Shown: positions 8,855-17,735 of the stretch, in pieces
How the letters are laid out: every line of letters begins with the position of its first letter
Position numbering within the stretch: position 1 is the first letter of the stretch
Assembly (NCBI RefSeq): GCF_937891065.1
Contig: NZ_CALAEQ010000264.1
Coordinates: forward strand, 1 to 37,173
Direction: 5' to 3'
Source: an uncultured Lutibacter sp.
Lineage (GTDB): Bacteria; Bacteroidota; Bacteroidia; Flavobacteriales; Flavobacteriaceae
DNA length: 37,173 bases
The notes under the pieces: generated by a model
What the model was told of the DNA's origin: nothing
The model's input: the letters and a program-made list of their open reading frames with translations, nothing else
Database searches by the model: none
Position numbers and translations under genes: made by a program

Positions 8855-11389
8855 ATGGAAGATAATTTCTCACCAAAAGTTAAAGATGTAATAGCATACA
8901 GTAAAGAAGAAGCCTTACGTTTGGGTCATGATTTTATTGGTACTGAACATTTAATATTAGGTATATTAAGAAAAGGAGCCGGAAAAGCAATAGAGATTCT
9001 AAATTCATTAGATATAAACCTTGATCATTTAAGAAAAAAGATTGAGATTTTAAGCCCTGCGAACCCTTCAACCGATTTTGCAAATGAAAAGAAAAGTATA
9101 CATCTAACAAGACAAGCTGAAAAGGCATTAAAAACAACGTTTTTAGAAGCAAAGTTATATAAAAGTGATTCTGTAAATACTGCACATTTGCTATTATGTA
9201 TTTTACGCAACGAAAATGATCCTACCACAAAATTATTTCACAATTTCAGTGTAAATTATGACGATGTAAAAACAGTTTTTAGGCAAACGTATTTGAACGA
9301 AGAACTAGATTTACCAAGAGCAGAAACTCCATCTGATGATGATTTTGACGCTCCAAAACCTAATCCATTTGAACAAAGCAAAAGTGCTACTCCTGTTGAA
9401 AAGAAGTCTAAAACTCCTGTTTTAGATAACTTTGGACGTGATTTAACGCGTTTAGCGGAAGAAGATAGATTAGATCCTGTAGTTGGAAGACAAAAGGAAA
9501 TAGAGCGCGTTTCTCAAATTTTAAGCCGAAGAAAAAAGAACAATCCAATGTTAATTGGTGAGCCTGGAGTTGGAAAATCAGCCATTGCAGAAGGTTTAGC
9601 ATTACGTATTGTGCAACGCAAAGTATCACGTATTTTATTTAATAAACGTGTAGTATCACTTGATTTAGCAAGTTTAGTTGCTGGCACAAAATATAGAGGT
9701 CAATTTGAAGAACGAATGAAAGCTTTAATGAATGAATTAGAAAAAAATGATGATATCATTTTATTCATTGATGAAATTCATACCATTGTTGGTGCTGGTG
9801 GAGCAACAGGATCTTTAGATGCTTCAAATATGTTAAAACCTGCCTTAGCAAGAGGTGAAATTCAATGTATTGGTGCAACAACTTTAGATGAGTTTAGAAC
9901 AAATATTGAAAAAGACGGTGCCTTAGAACGTAGATTCCAAAAAGTAATTATTGAGCCTACTTCAGTGGATGAAACTATTCAAATTTTACAAAATATAAAA
10001 GACAAATATGAAGATCATCATAATGTTACTTATACAGATGATGCAATTGTAGCCTGTGTAAAGTTAACTAATAGATATATGACCGATCGTTTTTTACCAG
10101 ACAAAGCTATTGATGCTTTAGATGAATCTGGTTCTCGTATTCATATTACCAATATTATTGTTCCAAAAGAAGTTTTAAGTTTAGAGGCACAATTAGAAAA
10201 AATTAAAGATGACAAAACTGCTGCAGTAAATGGTCAAAAATATGAAGAAGCTGCTCGTTTACGTGATGATGAAAAACGTATTGAAGGATTGTTATTAACT
10301 GAACAGTTAAGATGGGAAGAAGCTTCAAAATTAAATCGTGAAATTGTTACTGAAGATAATGTTGCCGAAGTAGTTTCTATGATGACAGGAATTCCTGTAA
10401 ATAGAGTTGCAGAAGCTGAAAGCCAAAGATTACATGATTTACCGAAACTTATCAAAGGAAAAGTTATCGGTCAAGATGAAGCAGTTTCTAAGGTTGTAAA
10501 AGCTATTCAGAGAAATAGAGTTGGACTTAAAGATCCAAACAAACCAATTGGCTCATTTATATTTTTAGGTCAAACTGGAGTTGGGAAAACACAACTAGCT
10601 AAAGTTTTAGCTACTGAATTATTTGATAATGAAGATGCACTTGTAAGAATTGATATGAGTGAATATATGGAGAAATTTGCAATTTCTCGTTTAATTGGAG
10701 CTCCTCCAGGTTATGTTGGTTATGAAGAAGGAGGGCAATTAACTGAAAAAATTAGACGTAAACCATATGCTGTTGTATTATTAGATGAAATTGAAAAAGC
10801 ACATCCTGATGTTTTTAATATGTTACTACAAATATTAGATGATGGACATATTACTGATAGTCTTGGAAGAAGAATTGATTTTAGAAATACAATTATTATC
10901 ATGACATCGAACATTGGTTCTCGTCAGTTAAAAGATTTTGGTGCTGGAGTTGGTTTTGGAACTGCTTCAAAAACAGAACAAGCTGATGCAAATGCAAAAA
11001 GTATCATTGAAAATGCTTTAAAAAAGTCATTTGCTCCAGAATTTTTAAATAGAATTGATGATGTTGTAGTATTTAATGCTTTAGAACGGGAAGATATTCA
11101 TTCAATTATTGATATTGAATTAGAAAAACTAATGCTAAGGATTGAAGATTTAGGCTACCACCTAAAACTATCTGAAAAAGCTAAAGATTATATTGCTGAC
11201 AAAGGTTTTGATAAGCAATATGGAGCACGACCTTTAAAACGTGCCATTCAGAAATATATTGAAGATACTCTAGCTGAAGAGATTGTTAATTCAAAATTGA
11301 ATGAAGGTGATACCATTTTTATGGATTTAAATGAAAAAACAATTGAATTAACTATAAAAATAAAAAAAGGTAAAAAAAAGGTTGAGTAA
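8855..11389 (+). CDS. clpC: ATP-dependent Clp protease ATP-binding subunit ClpC
   Basis: The 844-residue protein has a double Clp N-domain (residues 1-145), a first AAA+ module with Walker A GEPGVGKS at 235-242 and Walker B ILFIDEIHT, a UVR-type middle region (YEEAARLRDDEKRIEGLL, about 465-485), and a second AAA+ module with Walker A GQTGVGKT near 572. The UVR-containing short middle domain marks ClpC rather than ClpB or ClpA. ClpC unfolds substrates for ClpP in protein quality control. It is a single-gene unit: divergent from gyrA, and a hairpin overlapping its stop codon ends it. The region between the N-domain and first AAA+ module (about 150-185) is a low-complexity acidic linker. Confidence 0.96.
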   Translation: MEDNFSPKVKDVIAYSKEEALRLGHDFIGTEHLILGILRKGAGKAIEILNSLDINLDHLRKKIEILSPANPSTDFANEKKSIHLTRQAEKALKTTFLEAKLYKSDSVNTAHLLLCILRNENDPTTKLFHNFSVNYDDVKTVFRQTYLNEELDLPRAETPSDDDFDAPKPNPFEQSKSATPVEKKSKTPVLDNFGRDLTRLAEEDRLDPVVGRQKEIERVSQILSRRKKNNPMLIGEPGVGKSAIAEGLALRIVQRKVSRILFNKRVVSLDLASLVAGTKYRGQFEERMKALMNELEKNDDIILFIDEIHTIVGAGGATGSLDASNMLKPALARGEIQCIGATTLDEFRTNIEKDGALERRFQKVIIEPTSVDETIQILQNIKDKYEDHHNVTYTDDAIVACVKLTNRYMTDRFLPDKAIDALDESGSRIHITNIIVPKEVLSLEAQLEKIKDDKTAAVNGQKYEEAARLRDDEKRIEGLLLTEQLRWEEASKLNREIVTEDNVAEVVSMMTGIPVNRVAEAESQRLHDLPKLIKGKVIGQDEAVSKVVKAIQRNRVGLKDPNKPIGSFIFLGQTGVGKTQLAKVLATELFDNEDALVRIDMSEYMEKFAISRLIGAPPGYVGYEEGGQLTEKIRRKPYAVVLLDEIEKAHPDVFNMLLQILDDGHITDSLGRRIDFRNTIIIMTSNIGSRQLKDFGAGVGFGTASKTEQADANAKSIIENALKKSFAPEFLNRIDDVVVFNALEREDIHSIIDIELEKLMLRIEDLGYHLKLSEKAKDYIADKGFDKQYGARPLKRAIQKYIEDTLAEEIVNSKLNEGDTIFMDLNEKTIELTIKIKKGKKKVE

Positions 11390-11405
11390 TTCTTAACCTT
11401 TTTTT
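11373..11405 (+). terminator. intrinsic terminator of clpC
   Basis: AAAAAAAGGTT and AACCTTTTTTT form a stem with a short loop that contains the clpC stop codon, followed by a T-run. The hairpin therefore begins inside the last codons of clpC. Confidence 0.75.
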
Positions 11406-11453
11406 GCTGAAAATTTAGTAATTTTAATGAATTAACATTTAATTCAGTTAATT

Positions 11454-11816
11454 ATGAAATCTTCTACTAAATTTTGGCTAACAATTTTTACATTTCTTCC
11501 TATCGTTTTTTTGATACTTTTTTTTAGTTTATTTTTTACAATTTTTATTGAAAACATTGTAGAACTTGAACAAAACCAGGGAGAATTTCCTGTCTCATTT
11601 TTTCAATCTTTAGCTTGGTTTATTCCTTTATTAATATTAATGGCATTAACTAGTTTAGGAATTAAAATTTATTATATCGTACATACTAATAACAAACCTG
11701 ATAACGATACTAATAAAAAAATTATGTGGACACTTTTACTAATTTTCACAGGAAGTATTGGAGCAATAGTGTATTATTTTGTTGAAATTACACCCTTAGA
11801 AAAAATAGAAATATAG
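11454..11816 (+). CDS. small three-helix membrane protein (PLDc_N-like)
   Basis: The 120-residue protein has hydrophobic segments at about residues 8-33, 52-76 and 88-107. The last part (KKIMWTLLLIFTGSIGAIVYYFVE) has the W..L....G.IG...YY pattern of the phospholipase D/cardiolipin-synthase N-terminal (PLDc_N) membrane domain, here without any catalytic domain. Function is unknown. It follows the clpC terminator by about 50 bases, so it should have its own promoter; a GAATTAA/TTAATTC inverted repeat lies at 11429-11445. Its stop codon is one base from the stop of the converging glycosyltransferase. Confidence 0.72.
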   Translation: MKSSTKFWLTIFTFLPIVFLILFFSLFFTIFIENIVELEQNQGEFPVSFFQSLAWFIPLLILMALTSLGIKIYYIVHTNNKPDNDTNKKIMWTLLLIFTGSIGAIVYYFVEITPLEKIEI

Positions 11817-11817
11817 C

Positions 11818-12771
11818 TTAACTATCAGAGAATATTCCTTTTAAAAAACCTAATCCGTAGCCTGTAAATTGAATAAGTGTTGTGAAAATACTTAATACAG
11901 CTACGGATATTTTTTTGTTTTTTATGAATGAATCTAAAAATATCATTGTAAAGTACACTACAAACAATAACGCCAAAATTTTAATTCCTGCAATTAAACT
12001 AATTAGAGCTATTGCAAAAAATAAAATAAAAATAGTAGGAAACCAATAAGTGATTTTAGCTGTATCTGGATACTTCTTATTTAAAAACGGACGCCCTTTA
12101 CCAAATGCAAATGTTTGTTTAAAAAATTGTTGAAAAGTAGATCTTCTTTTATGATACACAAAAGCATTTTCAATGAACTGTGTTTCAAAATTATGTTCCC
12201 ACAAACGAAAAGTCAAATCAATATCCTCCCCTATTTTCATTTTACTAAAACCCGTCGTTTTTTCAAATGCTTTTTTTGAAATTCCTAAATTAAAACTTCT
12301 TGGTTGAAATTTATCAACTGCTTTTTTACTTCCCCTGATTCCTCCAGTGGTTAAAAAGGAAGTCATGCTGTAATTTATAGCTTTTTGAATGATAGTGAAA
12401 GAATCATGTGCTGCATCTGCTCCACCAAAAGCATCGGTAAAATTAAGTGCTAAAGCCTTTTCAACTTCATCCAAATAATTTGGAGGAATTATACAATCGG
12501 AATCAAAAATGATAAAATAATTTCCAGAAGCTCGTTCCATCCCAAAATTTCGACTTGCTCCTGCTCCACTATTTTCTTTAAAAAAATAAATAAGATTTAA
12601 TGCCTTCGAATAATTTTCAACTATTTCTTTTGAATTATTTTCTGAACCATCCTCAACTACAACAACTTCAAAGTTTTTTGAATAGGTTTGTTTTGTTAAA
12701 CTAGCTAACAATTCGTCAATTTCTTGAGGACGATTATAGACTGGTATGATAATAGAAAATTGTAACTCCAT
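11818..12771 (-). CDS. family 2 glycosyltransferase, membrane-associated
   Basis: The 317-residue protein opens with a GT-A fold: SIIIPVYNRPQEIDELL (residues 6-22), VVVVEDGSEN, the nucleotide/metal motif FIIFDSDCIIP (DxD-like, about residue 92), and GEDIDLTFRLWE (about 182) as the acceptor-site ED motif. Two hydrophobic segments follow near residues 242-285, so it is probably anchored at the cytoplasmic membrane. Such enzymes move a sugar from a nucleotide donor to a lipid or glycan; substrate cannot be told here. It has its own promoter candidate, and ends almost against the converging small membrane-protein gene. Confidence 0.87.
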   Translation of the reverse strand: MELQFSIIIPVYNRPQEIDELLASLTKQTYSKNFEVVVVEDGSENNSKEIVENYSKALNLIYFFKENSGAGASRNFGMERASGNYFIIFDSDCIIPPNYLDEVEKALALNFTDAFGGADAAHDSFTIIQKAINYSMTSFLTTGGIRGSKKAVDKFQPRSFNLGISKKAFEKTTGFSKMKIGEDIDLTFRLWEHNFETQFIENAFVYHKRRSTFQQFFKQTFAFGKGRPFLNKKYPDTAKITYWFPTIFILFFAIALISLIAGIKILALLFVVYFTMIFLDSFIKNKKISVAVLSIFTTLIQFTGYGLGFLKGIFSDS

Positions 12772-12788
12772 ACATTATTTTACAAATT

Positions 12789-12817
12789 CAAATTTAATGT
12801 ATTTTAACTAAACACAA
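12789..12817 (-). promoter_or_regulatory. promoter of the glycosyltransferase gene
   Basis: On the minus strand TTG (12815-12817), an 18-base spacer and TAAATTTG (12789-12796) match the Bacteroidota -33/-7 pattern. The predicted start point is roughly 10-15 bases before the ATG at 12771. Confidence 0.45.
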
Positions 12818-12831
12818 GTACTGAAAAATCA

Positions 12832-12868
12832 ATAAAAAAACCTACTTTAAAAAGAAACAAAGTAGGTT
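12832..12868 (-). terminator. intrinsic terminator of the etfB-etfA-acyl-CoA dehydrogenase operon
   Basis: AACCTACTTT (12839-12848) and AAAGTAGGTT (12859-12868) form a perfect ten-base stem with a ten-base loop. On the minus strand it is followed by a run of Ts, about 26 bases after the acyl-CoA dehydrogenase stop. Confidence 0.85.
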
Positions 12869-12893
12869 AAACACTCTTTTTAACTAAAATTAT

Positions 12894-14642
12894 TTATGCT
12901 TCTTCAGTTTCTTCAACTTCAACATTTATTTTAGCTTCAGTTACTTTATATAATTCTAAATTTTCAGCTTCAAAATTAGCAATATAATCGTATTTTTCTT
13001 TGTTTTCAGATTTTACTAAATTCACATATAATTTTGCTGATTTACTAAATTTAGTATCTCTTTGATTGTTTAAAACCAATAAATATCCCATAATAATATT
13101 TCCAGCCATTTCAACCAAACGTCTTGAATGAAAATCTAATAAAGGTATGTTGCTCTGTTCAATTACTTTTTTAGAAATGGTTTCAAAATCAATGGTCATT
13201 TCTTGAAGTAATTTTTTTAATATTCCATTTTCATCAGAAACTTCACTTTCATAAACTTTTATTTGCTCTAAGAAAACTCCAGTAGTAACACCTTTTATTG
13301 CTGCAATAGTTTGTAATTGTGTAGTACCTTCATAAATTGAAGTAATACGAGCATCTCTATAAATACGTTCTATTGGGAAATCTGACATAAAACCTGTTCC
13401 TCCATGAATTTGTAAAGAATCATATGCTATTTTATTACATGCTTCACTCGCTGTCATTTTAATTAAAGGTGTAAAAACATTCGCTAATTTCATATAATGC
13501 TTCATTTCACTTCGCTCTTCACTTTCCAGCTTTCGCTCATTCATTGCATCTTCATATGCTTTTGAAATATCAACAAAACTAGTAGTTTCATATAAGAGAG
13601 ATCGCAAAGCATCAATCTTAATTTTCATATTTGTTAGCATTTCATAAACCGCAGGAAAATTTAGAATATATTTTCCAAACTGGGCTCTTTCTTCAGCATA
13701 CTTTAATGCTTCTCTATAAGCCGCATCTGCAATACCTACTGACTGTGCTCCAACACCCAAACGTGCAGAATTCATCAATGCCATTACATATTTAATTAAT
13801 CCAAAACGTTCTTTCCCAACCAATTCGGCTGGTGCATTTTTAAATACCAATTCACAAGTTGGTGAACCTTTAATTCCTAATTTTTTTTCTAAATGTCTAA
13901 CCTCAACCGCATGAGCACTTCTATCATAAATAAACATAGACAAACCTCTGGCATCTGTTGTATTTTCTTCAGATCTTGCTAAAACTAACGAAATATCAGC
14001 ATCACCATTGGTAATAAAACGTTTTACCCCGTTTAATCTCCATATTTGCTCGTTTTCATCAAAAGTAGCTTTTAATTTTACAGCTTGTAAATCAGATCCT
14101 GCATCTGGCTCTGTTAAAACCATTGCCGCTGTAACTCCATCACGATTAAAACGTGGTAAATATTTTTCGCGTTGTTCTTCTGACCCAAATTCATAAATGG
14201 TTTCAGCACAATCTTGTAATCCCCAAATATTGGCAAAACCAGCATCAGCTCTTGCTACCATTTCAGCTGCCATCACATAAGGAAGTAACGGAAAGTTTAA
14301 ACCTCCATACTTTCTTGGTAAACCCATACCAATTAAACCTGCATCATACAATGCTTTATAATCTGCTGTAGTTCCTTTTGCATAAACTACTTCATTATTT
14401 AAAATATGAGGTCCTTCAATATCAACACTTTCTGCATTTGGTGAAATAGTCTCGGCGCAAATTTCACCGACAATTTCTAATACTTTTCCGTAGGTATCTA
14501 TTGCATCTTCATGATTTAAAGGAGCATAATCGTAGTGTTCTGATTCCTTAAAATTTCGTTCTTTTAATTTTACAATTTTTTGAACGATTGGATGTTCCAA
14601 ATGAAATTTAAAATCTGGAGTATCTTTGAAAAAATTATCCAT
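12894..14642 (-). CDS. acyl-CoA dehydrogenase family protein
   Basis: The 582-residue protein has the acyl-CoA dehydrogenase core: an N-terminal helical domain with an insertion (residues 1-150), the flavin/substrate motif VLTEPDAGSDL (about 175-185), the beta domain RLNGVKRFITNGDADISLV, and the C-terminal helical domain with ERAQFGK and IHGGTGFMSDFPIERIYRDARITSIYEGT. The Glu in YEGT is at the usual catalytic position. It is about 200 residues longer than classical short-chain enzymes, with extra N- and C-terminal sequence, as in several long bacterial subfamilies. The chain-length specificity is unknown. Its electron acceptor should be the ETF encoded just upstream in the same operon. A 72-base gap containing a hairpin separates it from etfA. 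Confidence 0.92.
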   Translation of the reverse strand: MDNFFKDTPDFKFHLEHPIVQKIVKLKERNFKESEHYDYAPLNHEDAIDTYGKVLEIVGEICAETISPNAESVDIEGPHILNNEVVYAKGTTADYKALYDAGLIGMGLPRKYGGLNFPLLPYVMAAEMVARADAGFANIWGLQDCAETIYEFGSEEQREKYLPRFNRDGVTAAMVLTEPDAGSDLQAVKLKATFDENEQIWRLNGVKRFITNGDADISLVLARSEENTTDARGLSMFIYDRSAHAVEVRHLEKKLGIKGSPTCELVFKNAPAELVGKERFGLIKYVMALMNSARLGVGAQSVGIADAAYREALKYAEERAQFGKYILNFPAVYEMLTNMKIKIDALRSLLYETTSFVDISKAYEDAMNERKLESEERSEMKHYMKLANVFTPLIKMTASEACNKIAYDSLQIHGGTGFMSDFPIERIYRDARITSIYEGTTQLQTIAAIKGVTTGVFLEQIKVYESEVSDENGILKKLLQEMTIDFETISKKVIEQSNIPLLDFHSRRLVEMAGNIIMGYLLVLNNQRDTKFSKSAKLYVNLVKSENKEKYDYIANFEAENLELYKVTEAKINVEVEETEEA

Positions 14643-14663
14643 TTTGTATTTTTTTATATTTTT

Positions 14664-14695
14664 GAATTTTGAATTAAAATTTCAAACCAAAATTC
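14664..14695 (-). other. intercistronic hairpin between etfA and the acyl-CoA dehydrogenase gene
   Basis: GAATTTTG (14664-14671) and CAAAATTC (14688-14695) pair perfectly, with further partial pairing inside the loop. There is no T-run directly after it on the minus strand, so it looks more like a processing or stability element than a full terminator. Confidence 0.3.
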
Positions 14696-14714
14696 ACTTG
14701 TTTTTATTACTATT

Positions 14715-15734
14715 TTATTTTGCGTTCTTTTTGTAAAATTCAATCATTTTAGGAACAACAACACCCACATCTCCATTAATTACATAATCTGCAATTTTAT
14801 TGATTGGTGCATCTGGATCGTTGTTAATAGAAATAATCATAGAAGCATCTTGCATTCCGGCAGTATGCTGAATTGCACCTGAAATTCCTGCAGCAATATA
14901 TAATTTTGGACGAACCGTAGTTCCTGTTTGACCAATTTGACGATCATGTTCAATATACCCAGCATCAACTGCTGCTCTTGATCCACCAACTTCACCTCCT
15001 AATAATTTTGCTAATTCAATTAGATGATCAAAATTTTCTTTTGAACCAACACCATAACCACCAGCCACAATAATTGGAGCTTCTTTTAAATTTACACCCG
15101 ATTTTTGAATATGACGTTCAATAATTTTAACTACAAAATCTTCTTCTTTTAAAATTGAATTTACATCAACTTCAATAACTTCAGTACTATAATGTTCATC
15201 AAAAATATCTTTTTTCATAACACCTTCACGAACAGTTGCCATTTGTGGATGCATGTCCCAATTTATAATATTTGCCATAATACTTCCTCCAAAAGCTGGA
15301 CGAATGGCATATAATAAATCTTTATATTCTTTCTTTTCTTTCTTTACAAAATGATCACCAATATCTAAAATGGTGCAATCAGCAGTTAACCCACAATTTA
15401 ATTGCGACGCTAATCTTGGTGCCAAATCTCTTCCTACTGAAGTAGCTCCAAATAACACAATTTGAGGATCTTCTTCTTTTAAAATTTTTGAAGCCAACGC
15501 TGTGTGAGGCAATGTACTATAAGGCTCTAGCCTCATACTGTTACCTACAAATAGTCTATCCACTCCAAAAGGAGCAATTTGACTTTCAATTCCACTTAAA
15601 CTTGAACCAAAAATCATAGCATCTAACGGGCATCCTAACTTTTGAGCCAAACGTTTTCCTGCTGATAATAATTCCTGACTTATATCTGCGACTATTTGAT
15701 TTTCAACTTCGCAATATACCATTACACTTTTCAT
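14715..15734 (-). CDS. etfA: electron transfer flavoprotein subunit alpha
   Basis: The 339-residue protein has the N-terminal ETF domain (1-190) and the C-terminal FAD-binding domain with the signature GGEVGGSRAAVDAGY, then RQIGQTGTTVRPKLYIAAGISGAIQH and the closing NNDPDAPINKIADYVINGD. This is a complete EtfA. With EtfB it accepts electrons from acyl-CoA dehydrogenases. It follows etfB by 27 bases and precedes the dehydrogenase, the likely partner. The close gene linkage suggests a dedicated complex. Confidence 0.95.
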   Translation of the reverse strand: MKSVMVYCEVENQIVADISQELLSAGKRLAQKLGCPLDAMIFGSSLSGIESQIAPFGVDRLFVGNSMRLEPYSTLPHTALASKILKEEDPQIVLFGATSVGRDLAPRLASQLNCGLTADCTILDIGDHFVKKEKKEYKDLLYAIRPAFGGSIMANIINWDMHPQMATVREGVMKKDIFDEHYSTEVIEVDVNSILKEEDFVVKIIERHIQKSGVNLKEAPIIVAGGYGVGSKENFDHLIELAKLLGGEVGGSRAAVDAGYIEHDRQIGQTGTTVRPKLYIAAGISGAIQHTAGMQDASMIISINNDPDAPINKIADYVINGDVGVVVPKMIEFYKKNAK

Positions 15735-15761
15735 ACTTAATACTTTTAAATTTTATATAAA

Positions 15762-16637
15762 TTACCCAATGGTATGATGTTCAATTAATTCTCTAATCAT
15801 TCCTTCAATATCGGTATCTGAGCTAGTTAATATTTTAGCTTCACCAGCGGTTAGCACAATACTTTCTACACTTTTCACTTTAGTTGGCGAACCCGCTAAA
15901 CCAATTTTTGTTACATCAGCTTCAATATCTTCAACACTCCATTCTGGAATCGTTAAATATTGTCTTTTTTCATGTAGTGATAGTAACATTTCATTTGCCG
16001 ACCTTAATTCTGTTTTAGATCTCGCATATTTGTATTTCATGACACTTTTAGCATGTCTAGATCTGCATTTAGGCGAAGATCCATGAACTGTCATTAAACA
16101 AGGATAAGGCGCAGAAACGGTTTCAACACCTTTTTCTAAACGTCTTCTTGCTATAATTTCAGTATCATTTATTTCTAAAATTTCTTCAACATAGGTTACC
16201 TGCGGAATTTGTAACTTATCGGCACATTGTGGCCCAACCTGAGCTGTATCACCATCAATAGCTTGTCTACCTCCTAGAATTAAATCGTAAGGAGCTAATT
16301 TTTTAATACCTTGAACTAAAGTATAACTTGTAGCTAAAGTATCAGCTCCTCCAAATCGTCTATCAGAAATCATAATACCATTATCAACTCCACGATAATA
16401 GCCTTCTCTAATAATATCAGCAGCTTTTTGCGGTCCCATGGTTAGAATAGTTACTGTTGTTCCGGGAACTCTATCTTTTATATTTAATGCCAATTCCAGT
16501 GCATGTAAATCATCTGGATTGAATACGGTTGAAAGTTTACCTCTATTTACTGTACCGTCAGGCTTCATCGCATCAGGACCAACGTGTCTGGTGTCTGGCA
16601 CTTGCTTTGCTAGTACTATAATTTTAAGTGGTCTCAT
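15762..16637 (-). CDS. etfB: electron transfer flavoprotein subunit beta
   Basis: I use the ATG at 16635-16637 (MRPLKIIVLAKQVPD), giving 291 residues, because EtfB proteins begin exactly there; a longer frame adds 11 residues. Visible motifs are VPDTRHVGPD, FNPDDLHALELAL, VTILTMGP and GGRQAIDGDTAQVGPQ (about residue 125-140). The last motif, with DGDTAQVGP, is the form seen in EtfB of clostridial Bcd/Etf complexes and differs from the DDDxNQTGQ form of mitochondrial/E. coli-like ETFs. The protein is about 30 residues longer than usual. It is the first gene of the operon and has a candidate promoter. Confidence 0.94.
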   Translation of the reverse strand: MRPLKIIVLAKQVPDTRHVGPDAMKPDGTVNRGKLSTVFNPDDLHALELALNIKDRVPGTTVTILTMGPQKAADIIREGYYRGVDNGIMISDRRFGGADTLATSYTLVQGIKKLAPYDLILGGRQAIDGDTAQVGPQCADKLQIPQVTYVEEILEINDTEIIARRRLEKGVETVSAPYPCLMTVHGSSPKCRSRHAKSVMKYKYARSKTELRSANEMLLSLHEKRQYLTIPEWSVEDIEADVTKIGLAGSPTKVKSVESIVLTAGEAKILTSSDTDIEGMIRELIEHHTIG

Positions 16638-16667
16638 AAAAAAATTATTGTTTATGTTTAATTCTAC

Positions 16668-16675
16668 CAAAAATA
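16668..16675 (-). promoter_or_regulatory. possible -7 box of the etfB operon
   Basis: The minus strand reads TATTTTTG (consensus TAnnTTTG) about 30 bases before the etfB ATG, after the fabI terminator. No clear TTG stands at the -33 position; TTTT is the nearest. Confidence 0.35.
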
Positions 16676-16763
16676 TAGTTTTAAATTGATGTAAAACATG
16701 ACATTACTCATACAATAGAATAATAGTACTTAATTCTGTTGAAAGTATTTCCAAATTTGGCGC

Positions 16764-16797
16764 AAAAAAAAGCGATGATTTTTCAATCATCGCTTTT
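16764..16797 (-). terminator. intrinsic terminator after fabI
   Basis: AAAAGCGATGATT (16768-16780) and AATCATCGCTTTT (16785-16797) form a perfect 13-base stem with a four-base loop. The A-run at 16764-16771 becomes a T-run on the minus strand. It ends the fabI transcript and separates it from the etf operon. Confidence 0.93.
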
Positions 16798-16817
16798 CAA
16801 TATTTATATAAATACTC

Positions 16818-17681
16818 TTATTTTTTAGTTTTCTTTGGTTCTTCAACTAGTACTTCCCCTTCAGATTTAAAAGTTTTCATGAAATTATCCATAATACCAG
16901 TACTAATTCCCATATTTGAGAAACCACCATCGTGAAATAAATTTTGTAGGGTTACTTTCTTAGTTAAATCAGAGAACATACTAATTGTGTAATCTGCACA
17001 TTCTAAAGCAGTTGCATTTCCAAGTGGAGACATTTCTTCAGCATACGCAATAAATCCATCGAAACCTTTTACACCGCTACCAGCTGTTGTTGGTGTTGGT
17101 GATTGTGAAATTGTATTTACACGTACTTTTTTATCACGTCCAAAGAAATAACCAAAACTACGAGCTACAGATTCCAAATAAGCTTTATTATCTGCCATAT
17201 CATTATAATCTGGAAAAACACGTTGTGCTGCCATATATGATAAAGCAACAATACTTCCCCATTCGTTCATAGCATCTCTTTGATATAATACACTCATTAA
17301 TCTATGAAAAGACAATGCTGAAACATCAAAACCAGTTTTAGTAAAATTATAATCTTGGTGTGTGTAATGATTTCCTCTACGCACATTTACTGACATTCCT
17401 ATTGAATGCAAAACGAAATCAATTTTACCACCTAAAATTTTCATCGCTCCATCTACCAAATCTTCCAAATCCATTATTGAAGTAGCATCTGCAGCAATTA
17501 CTTCAGAACCAGTTTTCTCAGCCAATTCTGCTATAGTTCCAAGTCGTAATGCAACTGGTGCATTCGATAAAACAAATATCGCACCTTCTTCATGTGCTCT
17601 TTCTGCAACCTTCCAAGCAATTGATTTAGAGTCTAAAGCTCCTAAAATAATTCCTCTTTTCCCTTTTAGTAAATTATACAT
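16818..17681 (-). CDS. fabI: enoyl-[acyl-carrier-protein] reductase [NADH], FabI type
   Basis: The 287-residue protein is a FabI-type short-chain dehydrogenase. The cofactor loop GALDSKSIAW takes the place of the canonical GxxxxxSIA motif. The two tyrosines and lysine have the FabI spacing: SYMAAQRVFPDYNDMADNK (Tyr, ten residues, Tyr, seven, Lys). The C-terminal part keeps the SDL and DGGFSNMG motifs. It catalyses the last reduction of each fatty-acid elongation cycle. It is about 25 residues longer than E. coli FabI and has QSPTPTTAGSG in the substrate loop, which I understand to be usual for Bacteroidota. It has its own -7-like box and terminator although recN lies only 54 bases upstream. 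Confidence 0.93.
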   Translation of the reverse strand: MYNLLKGKRGIILGALDSKSIAWKVAERAHEEGAIFVLSNAPVALRLGTIAELAEKTGSEVIAADATSIMDLEDLVDGAMKILGGKIDFVLHSIGMSVNVRRGNHYTHQDYNFTKTGFDVSALSFHRLMSVLYQRDAMNEWGSIVALSYMAAQRVFPDYNDMADNKAYLESVARSFGYFFGRDKKVRVNTISQSPTPTTAGSGVKGFDGFIAYAEEMSPLGNATALECADYTISMFSDLTKKVTLQNLFHDGGFSNMGISTGIMDNFMKTFKSEGEVLVEEPKKTKK

Positions 17682-17719
17682 AATTGTATTTTAGTTTGAT
17701 TTATTTTTTTAATAGTTTG

Positions 17720-17727
17720 CAAATATA
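17720..17727 (-). promoter_or_regulatory. possible -7 box of fabI
   Basis: The minus strand reads TATATTTG, a full match to TAnnTTTG, about 40 bases before the fabI start and just after the recN stop. A -33 TTG is not evident. Confidence 0.4.
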
Positions 17728-17735
17728 GTAAATTC

